From CAYFZO01 sp964347615 (lineage in GTDB: Bacteria > Pseudomonadota > Gammaproteobacteria > Poriferisulfidales > Oxydemutatoraceae): a DNA stretch of 64,000 nucleotides. The notes below the pieces were generated by a model. It did not search any database. It was not told where the DNA came from and worked only from the letters and a program-made list of their open reading frames with translations. The position numbers were made by a program, and so were the translations under genes. The stretch spans positions 1 through 64,000 of the forward strand of contig CAYFZO010000010.1 of NCBI GenBank assembly GCA_964347615.1, read 5' to 3'. Shown here one piece after another: positions 42,549 through 55,415 of the stretch (position 1 is its first letter; the number at the start of each line of letters is the position of its first letter).

Positions 42549-43529
42549 ATGCAGAAGATCGCCGCCTTCGTCGTTTCGGGTTACGCGCAAGCGACGTTCT
42601 GCGTGTCCGGCTTGGCTTGGCTTGCGGCGTTCATCCCGATTACCGGGATGCTCAGCAACGCCGCTCTTGCCCTGACCGCGCTCAAGTGGGGACCGCAGCG
42701 CGCGGGCGTCGTACTGATTCTGTCCACCCTGGCCCTGTCGGGCTTCTTCTTTCTCGCCTCGCTGACCGGTTTGCCGATGGCCGGTTACGAGAGCATGTTC
42801 CTGTTCGTCCTGCTGCAATGGTTACCGGTTCTGCTGATCGGTCATCTATTGCGGACGACCGGTTCCTTGTCGTTCACTCTGAACGTGATGTTCGCCGCCG
42901 GGCTGCTCGTCGTTGCCCTGGCCGCGGCGCTGGTCGAGGGAAGGGCGCAACTGTGGGATCAGTTCTTCAAATGGGTGATGTACGGCGCGTCGCAGCAGCA
43001 GGAAGCGGGCCTCCCCGACTTCGGCGAAGCCTATCAATCCTTGCTCGACGTGATGACCGGCATCGCCGCGACCTCGTTGATCCTGGTCTGGGCGACGTCG
43101 CTGCTGCTCGCAAGGTGGTGGCAGAGTTTGCTTGAGAAGCCGGGCGGTTTTCGCGCCGAGTTTACTGGGTTAAGATTAGGCAAAGCCGTCACCGTTCTGG
43201 GGCTTGTCTTGTTCGCGACGACGAGCTTCAGCGAGTGGCCGCTGGCGCGCGAGTTGCTTCTGGTGGCGATGCCGGGCTTTCTGCTGCAGGGCATTGCGAC
43301 CGTGCACTTTTTGCTCGCCGCCTTGAAAAACTCGCAAGTTTGGCTGTTTGCTTTTTACGCGGCGCTGGCTTTGTCGCCGTTTCTGCCGCAGCTGCCGGGT
43401 CTTCTGGGCGTCTTGGGTGCCGCCGAGAACTTCGTCGGGTTGCGCGAGCGGATGAAGACGAAGCCGGAAAACGACGAAAACGACAAAGAAAACGACAAAG
43501 AAAACGACAAAGAAAACAGGGAGAAATGA
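42549..43529 (+). CDS. DUF2232 multi-spanning membrane protein
   Basis: A 326-residue inner-membrane protein with about eight hydrophobic segments (for example LAWLAAFIPITGMLSNAAL and LILSTLALSGFFFLASLTG), matching the DUF2232/YybS-like family, which in many gammaproteobacteria lies between rpsR and rplI as here. Function is unknown. The cytoplasmic C-terminus ends with a repeated NDKE tetrapeptide (12-bp units at about 43477-43520). rplI begins 4 bp after the stop. Confidence 0.82.
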   Translation: MQKIAAFVVSGYAQATFCVSGLAWLAAFIPITGMLSNAALALTALKWGPQRAGVVLILSTLALSGFFFLASLTGLPMAGYESMFLFVLLQWLPVLLIGHLLRTTGSLSFTLNVMFAAGLLVVALAAALVEGRAQLWDQFFKWVMYGASQQQEAGLPDFGEAYQSLLDVMTGIAATSLILVWATSLLLARWWQSLLEKPGGFRAEFTGLRLGKAVTVLGLVLFATTSFSEWPLARELLLVAMPGFLLQGIATVHFLLAALKNSQVWLFAFYAALALSPFLPQLPGLLGVLGAAENFVGLRERMKTKPENDENDKENDKENDKENREK

Positions 43530-43533
43530 AACG

Positions 43534-43986
43534 ATGGAAGTGATACTGCTTACGAAGGTCGACAACTTGGGCGACCTCGGCGACGTCGTCAAGGTCAAGC
43601 TCGGATACGCCAGGAATTACCTGATTCCTTACAAAAAAGCCAAAGCCGCGACCCCGGAAAACATCGAGCAGTTCAAGAAGCGCAAGGCCGAACTCGAGAA
43701 GATAATGGCCGAAGAGCTGGCGCAAGCCGAGCGGCGCAAGCAGCAGGTTGACAATCTGTCTGTGACCGTCGCGGTGAAGGTCACCGACGAAGGTGCATTG
43801 TTCGGCTCGGTCGGCACGACCGAAATCATCGAAGCCATAGAAGGCGCTTGCGGAGAGCAGATCAAACGCAGCGAAGTCGACCTGCCGGACGGGGTGTTCC
43901 GCGAAACCGGCGAATACGAAGTTTCCTTGAGGTTGCACCCCGACGTCGTCGCCGTCGTTCAACTCAAAGTCATCGCCGAAGAATGA
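43534..43986 (+). CDS. rplI: 50S ribosomal protein L9
   Basis: The 150-residue protein starts MEVILLTKVDNLGDLGDVVK, with YARNYLIPYKKA, the conserved N-terminal rRNA-binding domain. The long connecting helix follows, then a C-terminal domain with LFGSVGTTEI and VSLRLHPDVVA. Normal length. Confidence 0.97.
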   Translation: MEVILLTKVDNLGDLGDVVKVKLGYARNYLIPYKKAKAATPENIEQFKKRKAELEKIMAEELAQAERRKQQVDNLSVTVAVKVTDEGALFGSVGTTEIIEAIEGACGEQIKRSEVDLPDGVFRETGEYEVSLRLHPDVVAVVQLKVIAEE

Positions 43987-43999
43987 AGCGGGTGCAGCC

Positions 44000-45451
44000 G
44001 TGGCGATAGTTCCTTCCGCCGAGGGTTTCCAAGCCCCCCCCGAGTTCGACGGCCACGCCGGCCTGCGCACCCCGCCAAACTCGGCGATCGCCGAACAGGC
44101 GGTGCTCGGCGGCCTGCTGATAGACAACGAGACTTGGGACCGTGTCTCGGGCATCGTCGGCGCGAGCGATTTCTACTTCAAGGAAAACCGGCTGCTGTTC
44201 GAGGAAATCACGAAGCTGATGGCCGACGATCAGCCGTTCGACGTGGTGACCCTGAGCAACCGCCTGCACAAGGAGAAAGCCGACTCCACCGGCATCCTCG
44301 CCTATCTGGCGACGTTGGCCAAGGAAACGCCGAGCACGGCCAACATCGTCGCCTACGCGAAGATCGTGCGTGAAAAGGCGGTGCGCCGCGGCCTGATCGG
44401 CGCCGCGACCGGCATCATCGAGGATGCTTACAACCAGGACGTGGAAGAGAAGAGCCTGATCGATCGCGCCGAGCAGGCGGTGTTCGACGTCGCGGACAAG
44501 GGCATCGCCGCGGACAGGAGCGCGGTCGAGTCGATGACGACCTTGAGCGTCGCCGCCTACGACCGCATCGAACATTTGCGCGAGAAAGGCCCCACCGGAC
44601 TCAAGACCGGTTTCAAGACGATAGACAAGCAGACGCTCGGCTTGGAGAAAGGGGAGTTGATTGTCATCGCCGGGCGTCCGAGCATGGGCAAGACCAGTTT
44701 CGCGTTGAACATCGTTGAGAACGTCGCGCTCGGGGAAGACAACAAGCCGGCGGTGATATTCAGCATGGAGATGTCGGCGCCCCAGATCGCGGTGCGGTTT
44801 TTCTCTTCGCTCGGGCGCATCAACCAGCAGCGTTTGCGCACCGGCGAGCTGCGCGAGGAGGAGTGGCCGAGGCTCACCAGCTCGATGAAGCTGCTGCAGA
44901 ACGCGCCGATTTTCGTGGACGACACCAGCAACCTGACGCCGGACGAGATCCACGCCAAGGTCAGGCGCTTCAAGCGTGAGCACGAATCGCTCGGCATCGT
45001 GATGGTGGATTACCTGCAGCTGATGCAGACCAGCAAGGTCAGCGACAACCGCACCGCCGAGATTTCCCAGATTTCACGCTCGATGAAGACCCTCGCGCGC
45101 GAGATGCAGGTGCCGGTGCTTGCGTTGTCGCAGCTGAACCGCGCGGTCGAAAGCCGCAACGACAAGCGCCCGGTGATGTCCGATCTGCGCGAGTCGGGCG
45201 CAATCGAGCAAGACGCCGATCTGATCATGATGATTTACCGCGACGAGGTCTATAACGAAGACAGCAGCGAAAAAGGCATCGCCGAGATCAAGGTCGTGAA
45301 GCAGCGCAACGGCCCCTTGTTCAACTGCAAGCTGACGTTCCTGGGTCAGTTCGTGCGCTTCGACAACTATATTCCCGACGAAGCCGCGCCTTCCGAAAGC
45401 GCCCCTGCGCCGGTAAGCGACGAAGTGTATTCCGACAACATCGGTATCTGA
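44000..45451 (+). CDS. dnaB: Replicative DNA helicase
   Basis: DnaB is the hexameric 5'-3' fork helicase. The N-terminal domain begins near NSAIAEQAVLGGLLIDN; Walker A is IAGRPSMGKTSFALN, Walker B VMVDYLQLMQ, and the arginine-finger region QLNRAVESRNDKRP is present. The protein is 483 residues with a GTG start at 44000. There is no intein. It lies between rplI and alr. Confidence 0.96.
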   Translation: MAIVPSAEGFQAPPEFDGHAGLRTPPNSAIAEQAVLGGLLIDNETWDRVSGIVGASDFYFKENRLLFEEITKLMADDQPFDVVTLSNRLHKEKADSTGILAYLATLAKETPSTANIVAYAKIVREKAVRRGLIGAATGIIEDAYNQDVEEKSLIDRAEQAVFDVADKGIAADRSAVESMTTLSVAAYDRIEHLREKGPTGLKTGFKTIDKQTLGLEKGELIVIAGRPSMGKTSFALNIVENVALGEDNKPAVIFSMEMSAPQIAVRFFSSLGRINQQRLRTGELREEEWPRLTSSMKLLQNAPIFVDDTSNLTPDEIHAKVRRFKREHESLGIVMVDYLQLMQTSKVSDNRTAEISQISRSMKTLAREMQVPVLALSQLNRAVESRNDKRPVMSDLRESGAIEQDADLIMMIYRDEVYNEDSSEKGIAEIKVVKQRNGPLFNCKLTFLGQFVRFDNYIPDEAAPSESAPAPVSDEVYSDNIGI

Positions 45452-45460
45452 GGCGCGGTT

Positions 45461-46546
45461 TTGCATCTTGCCAGAAAGTCCGTCGACGCGGACGCACTGA
45501 TTCATAACTACAGCTATTTGAAAAGCGTCGGTTCCGGCACGCGCGTGCTCGCGGTGGTCAAGTCCGACGCGTACGGACACGGGTTGGTCGGGACCTCGCT
45601 CGCGCTGTCCCGTGGCACCGAAGTTGACGGCTTCGCGGTCGCGGTGGTTGCCGAGGGGATCGCCCTGCGCGACGCCGGCGTCGCCGAGACCGTGCTCGTC
45701 ATGCAGGGGACGCCGGACGAACAAGGGCTGCACCTCGCCGCCGAGCGGGATCTGACCTTAGTCGTGCATTCTCCCGAGCAGCTCGCGTTGCTTGAGAGAC
45801 ACGACGGGAAAACGCCGGCCTTGTGGGTGAAGTTCGATACCGGCATGGGACGTTTGGGGTTTGCGCTTGACGATGCCGACCAGGTGCTGGCGCGGGTCGG
45901 ACGCTTGCGCGGCTTGCCGCGCGAACCGGTGTTGATGTCGCATTTCGCGTACGCCGACGACCCGGCGGCGGACGAGGACGACGAAGCGCAGTGGCGGCGT
46001 TTCGAGCGCGTCTTGCACAGCAACCGGCTTGCCGCGAGCATCGCCAACTCGGCCGGCTTCTTCTGCCGACCCGATTCGAGGTTGCAATGGGCGCGGGTCG
46101 GCGTCGCGTTGTACGGCGCCCCGCCCGCGTGCGTCGCGTCCGAGCACCGGCAAGCCTTGAAATCGGTGATGAGCGTCACCGCGCCCGTGGTCGCGGTGCG
46201 CCAATGCAAGGCCGGCGACCGAATCGGCTACGGCGGCGACTACCGTTGTCCGCAAGACATGAAAATCGGCGTCGTCGGCATCGGCTACGGCGACGGCTAT
46301 CCGCGCCACGCCCGCACCGGCACCCCGGTTTGGATCGGTGGCAAGCGCCGTGAACTCGTCGGGCGGGTGTCCATGGACATGGTGACCGTCGCGTTCGACG
46401 CCGACGACCCGGTCCATGTCGGCGACGTCGCCGAGCTGTGGGGGAAACACCTGTCGGTCGCCGAGGTCGCCGAACATTGCGGCACGATCAGCTACGAACT
46501 GCTGTGCGGCGCACGTGGAATCCGGGAAGCACGAAGTCGGCTCTGA
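45461..46546 (+). CDS. alr: Alanine racemase
   Basis: Alr interconverts L- and D-alanine for peptidoglycan. The PLP lysine is in LAVVKSDAYGHG, the catalytic tyrosine in GDRIGYGGDYR, and GRVSMDMVTVAFD is typical. The protein has 361 residues. The best-fitting start is a TTG at 45461 (MHLARKSVDADALIHNYSYL), 9 bp after dnaB; no ATG lies nearby in frame, so the weak start may be real. Confidence 0.93.
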   Translation: MHLARKSVDADALIHNYSYLKSVGSGTRVLAVVKSDAYGHGLVGTSLALSRGTEVDGFAVAVVAEGIALRDAGVAETVLVMQGTPDEQGLHLAAERDLTLVVHSPEQLALLERHDGKTPALWVKFDTGMGRLGFALDDADQVLARVGRLRGLPREPVLMSHFAYADDPAADEDDEAQWRRFERVLHSNRLAASIANSAGFFCRPDSRLQWARVGVALYGAPPACVASEHRQALKSVMSVTAPVVAVRQCKAGDRIGYGGDYRCPQDMKIGVVGIGYGDGYPRHARTGTPVWIGGKRRELVGRVSMDMVTVAFDADDPVHVGDVAELWGKHLSVAEVAEHCGTISYELLCGARGIREARSRL

Positions 46547-46679
46547 TAGGATAGAATGACGTTCCGGTTCGACCGGTCGGCTTTGACCGATGCTGCGACA
46601 AAGACGCCGCAACGGCGTTCCGTCTCCAAGCGTGGCGACCGGGCTAGGGGCATTATTTACTGAAACTGTGAGGTGAAAC

Positions 46680-46997
46680 TTGGGATTCTTCAGCAAGAAA
46701 TCAAAAGATTTCAAGGCAACCATCGCGTCCACGGGGCAGACTTTCGACGTGCCCGGCGGCATCAACCTTCTGCAAGCGGCGTTGAACGCCGGCATCAAAT
46801 GGCCTCACGACTGCCGGGTCGGCAGTTGCGGCACCTGCCGTTGCACGCTCAAGGAAGGCAAGATCAAACCGCTGAACGACTTTTCCTACGTGCTCGACGG
46901 CGAGCAGCTCAAGTCCGGCATGATTCTCGCGTGCCAGTCGCGCCTGAAGTCGGACGTCGTCGTCGAAGTGGATTTCGATCAGAAGGCGTTGCGCTGA
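46680..46997 (+). CDS. Plant-type [2Fe-2S] ferredoxin
   Basis: A 105-residue ferredoxin with cluster ligands C45, C50, C53 and C85 in DCRVGSCGTCRC and ACQSR. A short basic N-terminus precedes it. The start is TTG at 46680 with GAGGTG five bases upstream. The protein stands alone between alr and the ABC transporter with no obvious oxygenase or reductase partner, so its electron acceptor is unknown. Confidence 0.88.
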   Translation: MGFFSKKSKDFKATIASTGQTFDVPGGINLLQAALNAGIKWPHDCRVGSCGTCRCTLKEGKIKPLNDFSYVLDGEQLKSGMILACQSRLKSDVVVEVDFDQKALR

Positions 46998-47033
46998 TTT
47001 CAGCCGCCTGACAAGGCGCGCGAAACCGGAATC

Positions 47034-48119
47034 ATGCTTGCGCCGAACGACGTCCGCGGCGCGCGCGAAGCGGGCAAGGCGGTCGGCGTTCCGCACCGGC
47101 GCCTCGTTCCCGCCGCGTTCATCGCCGCGGCGCTCGTCGCGGCTTTCATCCTCGCGTCGTGTGCCGGCGCGGTTACGTTCACCCCGGGAGAACTGTTCTC
47201 GATCGTCCTGTACGCCGCGGGCGTCGTCGAGGTTTGCGATTGCGACCCGGTGCACGCAAAGATATGGCTGTCGCTGAGACTGCCGCGACTGTTGCTCGCG
47301 ACGCTGGTCGGCGCGGCGCTCGCCATCGGCGGCGCGGTGATGCAAGGGTTGTTCCGCAACCCGCTGGCGGACCCATCCTTGATCGGCGTGTCCTCGGGCG
47401 GGGCGGTCGCCGCGGTCGCGGTCATCGTCCTCGGTGCGCCGGCTGCCGGATTCGCCGGCGTCTCGTTCCTGCCTATCGCGGCTTTCTCCGGCAGCTTCCT
47501 GACCATGCTGGCGGCGTATCGTCTGGCGCGGCGCGCAGGACGGGCGGACATGACGTCGTTGTTGCTCGCCGGCATTGCGTTCAACGCGCTCGCGACCGCC
47601 GCGATCGGATTCTTCACGCTGATTTCCTCACAGCAGGCTTTGCGCAGCTTCACTTTCTGGCTGCTTGGCGGTTTCGGCGACGCCGGTTGGATGCACGTCG
47701 CTTCCGCCGCGACGTTCATCGTGCCGGCACTTGCGGTGATGCTCGCGTCGGCACGGGTATTGAACGCGCTGGCGTTGGGTGAACGCGATGCGATATGGCT
47801 CGGGCTTGCGGTCGAGCGCTGGAAGTTCGTGCTGCTCGCCGCGGTCGCTCTCGGCGTCGGCGCCGCGGTCGCGGTTGCGGGCATCATCGGCTTCGTCGGC
47901 TTGGTCGCACCGCACCTGCTGCGTTTCATCGCCGGCCCCGACCACCGGTTGGTGCTGCCTTGCTCGGCTTTGCTCGGCGCGTTGATCGTGCTGCTCGCCG
48001 ACCTCGCGGCGCGGGTGGTGATCCTGCCTTCGGAGTTGCCGGTCGGGATTGTGACCGCGCTGCTGGGCGTGCCGTTGTTCCTGTTCCTGCTGTCGCGCCG
48101 GCACGGGGCGGGAGTGTGA
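47034..48119 (+). CDS. FecCD-family ABC transporter permease (heme/siderophore/B12 type)
   Basis: The 361-residue membrane protein has the FecCD/BtuC architecture of about ten transmembrane helices, with LRLPRLLLATLVGAALAIGG, LADPSLIGVSSGGAV and VGLVAPHLLRFIAGPDHR. It is most like HmuU-type heme permeases followed by an HmuV-like ATPase, but heme, siderophore and cobalamin cannot be distinguished without the binding protein, which is not here. The stop overlaps a GTG start (GTGA at 48116-48119) for the ATPase reading frame, whose beginning is repeated downstream. Confidence 0.9.
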   Translation: MLAPNDVRGAREAGKAVGVPHRRLVPAAFIAAALVAAFILASCAGAVTFTPGELFSIVLYAAGVVEVCDCDPVHAKIWLSLRLPRLLLATLVGAALAIGGAVMQGLFRNPLADPSLIGVSSGGAVAAVAVIVLGAPAAGFAGVSFLPIAAFSGSFLTMLAAYRLARRAGRADMTSLLLAGIAFNALATAAIGFFTLISSQQALRSFTFWLLGGFGDAGWMHVASAATFIVPALAVMLASARVLNALALGERDAIWLGLAVERWKFVLLAAVALGVGAAVAVAGIIGFVGLVAPHLLRFIAGPDHRLVLPCSALLGALIVLLADLAARVVILPSELPVGIVTALLGVPLFLFLLSRRHGAGV

Positions 48120-48451
48120 GCCTTCAAGCGCACGAGGCGTCGTACGCCGCCGCCGTCGGCTTGGTCGCATTGCATCCGCTGCGTTTCATCGCCGGCCCCG
48201 ACCATCGGTTGGTGCTGCCTTGCTCGGCTTTGCTCGGCGCGTTGATCGTGCTGCTCGCCGNNNNNNNNNNNNNNNNNNNNNNNNNNNNNNNNNNNNNNNN
48301 NNNNNNNNNNNNNNNNNNNNNNNNNNNNNNNNNNNNNNNNNNNNNNNNNNNNNNNNNNNNACCTCGCGGCGCGGGTGGTGATCCTGCCTTCGGAGTTGCC
48401 GGGCGTGCCGTCGTTCCCGTTCCTGCTGTCGCACCGGCACGAGGCGAGGGC
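48116..48451 (+). repeat. Partial second copy of the permease/ATPase junction
   Basis: From 48154 the sequence repeats the permease 3' end (47894 onward, offset 260 bp) with several substitutions, is interrupted by the N gap, and resumes at 48361. The bases flanking the gap are adjacent in the first copy (48000/48001), so no sequence need be missing. Relative to copy 1, 24 bp (eight codons) are absent after gagttgcc. The ATPase start MSLQ occurs in both copies, at 48116 and 48452; only the second leads into the full ATPase. The first is a truncated, chimeric frame. Confidence 0.8.
48261..48360. other. Assembly gap of exactly 100 N
   Basis: A run of exactly 100 N is the usual placeholder for a scaffold join of unknown length. 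It lies inside the partial duplication, so the duplication itself may result from joining contigs of two strain variants. Confidence 0.95.
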
Positions 48452-49249
48452 GTGAGCCTTCAAGCGTGCAAGGCGTCGTACGCCGTCGGCGGACGCCGAT
48501 TGATCGAGCGTTTCGAGCTTGCCGTCGAACCCGGCGAGATCCTGATGCTCGCCGGCAACAACGGCGCAGGCAAGTCCACCTTGCTCAGCTTGCTCGCCGG
48601 CTGTCCCACGCCCGACGAAGGTGAAGTGCGGCTCGAGTCGCGTGCGCTGACGGCATGGCCCGCATCGGCGCTGGCTGCGCGCCGCGCGATCCTGCCGCAG
48701 TCGCCGTCGCTCGCGTTCGATTTCCCGGTGTGCGAGGTCGTCCGGCTCGGTGCCTTGCCCCACGCGGCGTCTTCAGGCGAGATCGCCGAGGGCGTGCTCG
48801 AAGTCCTGCGCTGGATGGATTTGGACGTGCTTGCGCAGCGCGGTTATTTCAGCCTGTCGGGAGGCGAACGTCAGCGGGTTCACCTGGCGCGGGTGCTGTT
48901 GCAAGTGCGCCTCGCCCGTGAAGCACCGTGTTATCTGCTGCTCGACGAGCCGCTCGCGGCACTTGACCTCGCACACCAATACGCGCTGATGAGGCGTCTG
49001 CGGCGTTTGGTTTCAATCCGGGATGAAAGCGGGGGAGCGCGGCTCGGCGTGGTGCTGGTAACCCACGACCTGAACGTCGCTTGGCGTTACGCCGACCGGG
49101 TGTGCCTGCTCAAGGCGGGCTGCCGCTACGCCGTCGGCGCGACCGCCGAGGTCATGACCGCCGGGAACATCCGTGCGGTGTTCGGCGTCGACGCCGAGGT
49201 GACCGAACGTGCGGTCGTCACACGCCCGCTCCCGTCGGACGACGCTTAG
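48452..49249 (+). CDS. hmuV: ABC transporter ATPase, HmuV-like
   Basis: The 265-residue ATPase starts at GTG 48452 (MSLQACKASYAVGGRRLIE). Walker A is LAGNNGAGKSTLLSLLAG, the signature FSLSGGERQRVHLARVL, Walker B CYLLLDEPLAALDL and the H-loop VVLVTHDLN. EAPCYLLLDEPLA and the ADRVCLLKAG end agree with heme importers (HmuV), but other FecCDE-type substrates remain possible. It pairs with the upstream permease. Confidence 0.88.
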   Translation: MSLQACKASYAVGGRRLIERFELAVEPGEILMLAGNNGAGKSTLLSLLAGCPTPDEGEVRLESRALTAWPASALAARRAILPQSPSLAFDFPVCEVVRLGALPHAASSGEIAEGVLEVLRWMDLDVLAQRGYFSLSGGERQRVHLARVLLQVRLAREAPCYLLLDEPLAALDLAHQYALMRRLRRLVSIRDESGGARLGVVLVTHDLNVAWRYADRVCLLKAGCRYAVGATAEVMTAGNIRAVFGVDAEVTERAVVTRPLPSDDA

Positions 49250-49278
49250 CCGACGCGCCGTCGCGTTTTCCTCCGGGG

Positions 49279-50286
49279 TCATTGCCGACACTCAGGTGCG
49301 GGTTCGGGCATCTCGCCCGCAAGCAACGCCGGGTCGAGACGGGTCTCGAACCAGTTGACCCGCCAGTCGAGGTGTGCGCCGGTGACCCGTCCGCTCGCGC
49401 CGACTTCGGCGATGACCTGTCCACGTTCGACGCGCTCGCCCGTCTCGACCAGGATTTTCCGCAAGTGCAGGAAAGCCGAGGACAAGCCGTGCCCGTGGTC
49501 GACGATCAACGTCGTGCCGGAGAAGAACATGCCGTCGTGCACCAACGTCACCACGCCTGCTGCAGGGGCCTTGACCGGTGCGCCCGCCCTGCAGGCGAGG
49601 TCCACGCCGAAATGCGGCCTTCGCCGTTGGCCGTTCAGGATGCGTTGGCTGCCGTAGACCCCGGTGACGACGCCGTGCACCGGCCACGCGAACCCGCCGA
49701 GAAAGTCGGTGCGCGGGTCGTCGCGTTCACGCGCCAGCGCGACTTGGCGGCTTTCCTCCCGGATACGCTCGAGGTCTTCCGCGCGCGGGGTGACCTTGCG
49801 CTCGTCAAGCCCGTCTATGCGTTGGGTCGGGTAGCGGCGTTCGCGGACTTCGATGACCTTGTTCAACGGCTCGCTTCCGGCTTGCGTCCCGGCTTGCGTC
49901 CCAGCTTGCGTTCCGGGAGGAGCGACGCGCAGCACCGCGCGAGCCGGCGCGTCGCGCCCGAAACCGAACACGAAGTTACCCTGCGGGGACAGCCGCAGTT
50001 TCGAACCGTTGAAAAAGACTTCGGCCCGGGGAATTGTGCGCCCGAGCATCATCCCGCCTTGCACCGCTTCCCCTTGTAGCTCAAGGGGCAGCTCAAGCGT
50101 CGGTTCAGGCAGCTCAGGCGGCTCAGGCGGCGTGACGGCGTACGCCGGCGTCGTCGCCAGCAACCACGTGAGGTGCTTGACCCAGGATTTGGCCCTTGAT
50201 TTAAACCGGGATTTGAACCGGGGCTTGTCCATTTCCTTCGACTTGTGCGGGGTCGGCTTGAGCACCGGTGCCGGCGGCCTGGTCAT
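49279..50286 (-). CDS. M23-family peptidase / murein hydrolase-like protein
   Basis: A secreted protein of about 335 residues whose C-terminal half is an M23 LytM domain with RRPHFGVDLACRAGAPVKAP (zinc His and Asp), LIVDHGHGLSSAFLHL (the HxH pair is partly altered to HGHG...FLHL) and GAHLDWRVNW. Both motif blocks are present but the last differs from the usual HLHFE, so activity needs checking. An N-terminal basic stretch and a hydrophobic LTWLLATTPAYA suggest a signal peptide. Start is uncertain: 50286 or 50232. A GTQA tetrapeptide repeat (12-bp units, about 49876-49920) lies in the middle. Confidence 0.8.
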   Translation of the reverse strand: MTRPPAPVLKPTPHKSKEMDKPRFKSRFKSRAKSWVKHLTWLLATTPAYAVTPPEPPELPEPTLELPLELQGEAVQGGMMLGRTIPRAEVFFNGSKLRLSPQGNFVFGFGRDAPARAVLRVAPPGTQAGTQAGTQAGSEPLNKVIEVRERRYPTQRIDGLDERKVTPRAEDLERIREESRQVALARERDDPRTDFLGGFAWPVHGVVTGVYGSQRILNGQRRRPHFGVDLACRAGAPVKAPAAGVVTLVHDGMFFSGTTLIVDHGHGLSSAFLHLRKILVETGERVERGQVIAEVGASGRVTGAHLDWRVNWFETRLDPALLAGEMPEPAPECRQ

Positions 50287-50408
50287 ATCGCCTGCCGGTT
50301 GCGCGACCCGTCGTTGCCCAGGGGCGCAAGGTGCCGGCGCAAGGTGCCGCGGGGGGTGCAAGGGCAGGGCGCCGTGATGCGCCGGGCGGTCGCGGCGCGG
50401 ATCCCGGG

Positions 50409-50750
50409 TTATCCCGGCGGCCAAGACAGGGGGCGCCCCGCAAGCAGATGAACGTGCAGATGGAAGACGCTTTGCCCGGCTTGCGCCCCGTTGTTGACGA
50501 CCAGTCGGAAGTTCTCTTCGCAGCCGAGCTTGCGCGCAACCTCGACGGCCTTGAGCAGCAGGTGTCCGAGCATCGCCTGATCCTCGGCTTTGGCGTCGGC
50601 GATTTTCTCCAGCGGGCGTTTCGGAATCAGCAGCACGTGAATCGGCGCCTGCGGGACGACGTCCTTGAACGCGAGGCAGACGTCGTCCTCGTAGACGATG
50701 TCCGCCGGAATCTCACGCGAGAGTATCTTGCTGAAGATGGTGTCGGCCAC
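50409..50750 (-). CDS. hinT: HIT-family nucleotide hydrolase (HinT-like)
   Basis: The 113-residue protein contains the histidine-triad HLHVHLLAG near the C-terminus, preceded by NNGAQAGQSV, and the N-terminus ADTIFSKILSREIPADIVYEDD typical of HinT, a purine phosphoramidase. It reads divergently from carA with 118 bp between. Confidence 0.95.
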   Translation of the reverse strand: MADTIFSKILSREIPADIVYEDDVCLAFKDVVPQAPIHVLLIPKRPLEKIADAKAEDQAMLGHLLLKAVEVARKLGCEENFRLVVNNGAQAGQSVFHLHVHLLAGRPLSWPPG

Positions 50751-50868
50751 GTTCCAATCGAATCGGTTTTCGGCGTCCTTCGCCGGAGGTTTTCCCCCGG
50801 ATTTTCCCGGAGAACGCGAGGCGTCATGATACCATTGCCCGGCGGTTCTTCCGCTTCATTCGGCAAAC

Positions 50869-51985
50869 ATGAGCAAGACGGCTTCCCTGCTCCTCGAAGA
50901 CGGGACGGTTTTTCGGGGAATATCATTCGGCGCATCCGGCTTCAGCGTTGGCGAAGTGGTTTTCAACACCGCGATGACCGGCTACCAGGAGATCCTCACC
51001 GACCCCTCGTACGCCCGCCAGATCGTCACCCTGACCTATCCCCATATCGGCAACACCGGCGCCAACGTTGAAGACGAGGAGTCGCGCAGGATTTACGCGG
51101 CGGGTCTCATCGTGCGCGACTGTCCGGCGACCGCGAGCAACTGGCGTCTTGAAAGCGAGCTCGGCGAATATCTGAACAGGCAGGGCACCGTCGCCATCGC
51201 CGACGTCGACACCCGGCGGCTGACGCGGCATCTGCGCGAGCACGGCGCGAAGAACGGCGTGATTTACGACGAAGATTGCTCCGAGGCGCAAGCCCGTGCC
51301 GCCCTCGAAGCGTTCACCGGGCTTGAAGGCGCCGACCTTGCGGCCGAAGTCAGCACCGCCGAGCCGTACCTCTGGAACGAAGGCGCGTGGCGCACCGAAG
51401 GCGGGTTCAACGCACCCTCGGTGAACGGCCCGTCGGTCGTCGCCTACGACTTCGGCGTCAAACGCAACATCCTGAGGATCTTCGCCGACGCGGGCTGCGG
51501 GGTGACGGTCGTGCCCGCCAGGACGCCGGCCGATGCCGTGCTCGAGAAGAAACCCGACGGCGTGTTCCTGTCGAACGGCCCCGGAGACCCCGCGCCTTGC
51601 GACTACGCGATCGACGCGATCCGACGCATCGTTGCCGCGGGCGTGCCGACGTTCGGTATCTGCCTGGGGCATCAGCTGCTCGGCCTCGCCTGCGGCGCGA
51701 AGACCGTGAAGATGAAGTTCGGTCACCACGGCGCCAACCATCCGGTGCTCGACCTCGACACCGGCCAAGTCCTGATCACCAGCCAGAACCACGGCTTCTG
51801 CGTCGACGAAGCGAGCCTGCCGTCGTGTCTCAGGGCGACCCACCGCTCGCTGTTCGACGGCACCCTGCAGGGGATGCGCCACGCCGACAAGCCCGCGCTG
51901 AGCTTCCAGGGTCATCCCGAAGCGAGCCCCGGCCCTCACGACGTCCGCCCGCTGTTTTCGTCCTTTATCGGGATGATGCGCACCC

Positions 51986-51993
<8 letters not shown>
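50869..51993 (+). CDS. carA: Carbamoyl-phosphate synthase small subunit
   Basis: CarA is the glutaminase subunit that supplies ammonia to CarB for arginine and pyrimidine synthesis. The N-terminal FNTAMTGYQEILTDPSY and IVTLTYPHIGNTG, then the class I amidotransferase with catalytic cysteine in GICLGHQLLGLA and histidine/glutamate in FQGHPEASPGPHD. The protein is 374 residues. It overlaps carB by 8 bp. Confidence 0.97.
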
Positions 51994-55303
<3,310 letters not shown>

Positions 55304-55313
55304 GCGGCGGTTC

Positions 55314-55322
55314 TGCTATAAC
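55314..55322 (+). promoter_or_regulatory. Extended -10 promoter candidate for greA
   Basis: TGC followed by TATAAC (55317-55322), with a TTGGGT 19 nt upstream inside the end of carB, lies 94 bp before greA in the 112-bp carB-greA gap. Confidence 0.4.
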
Positions 55323-55415
55323 AATGCCCTTGCAGGCAACTCAACTTCACCGATCGGGAGATGAGCGGAGGAGCGGACTGGGGGGCGAAGCGGGGAGCGA
55401 ACCGGAGAGTAAACG

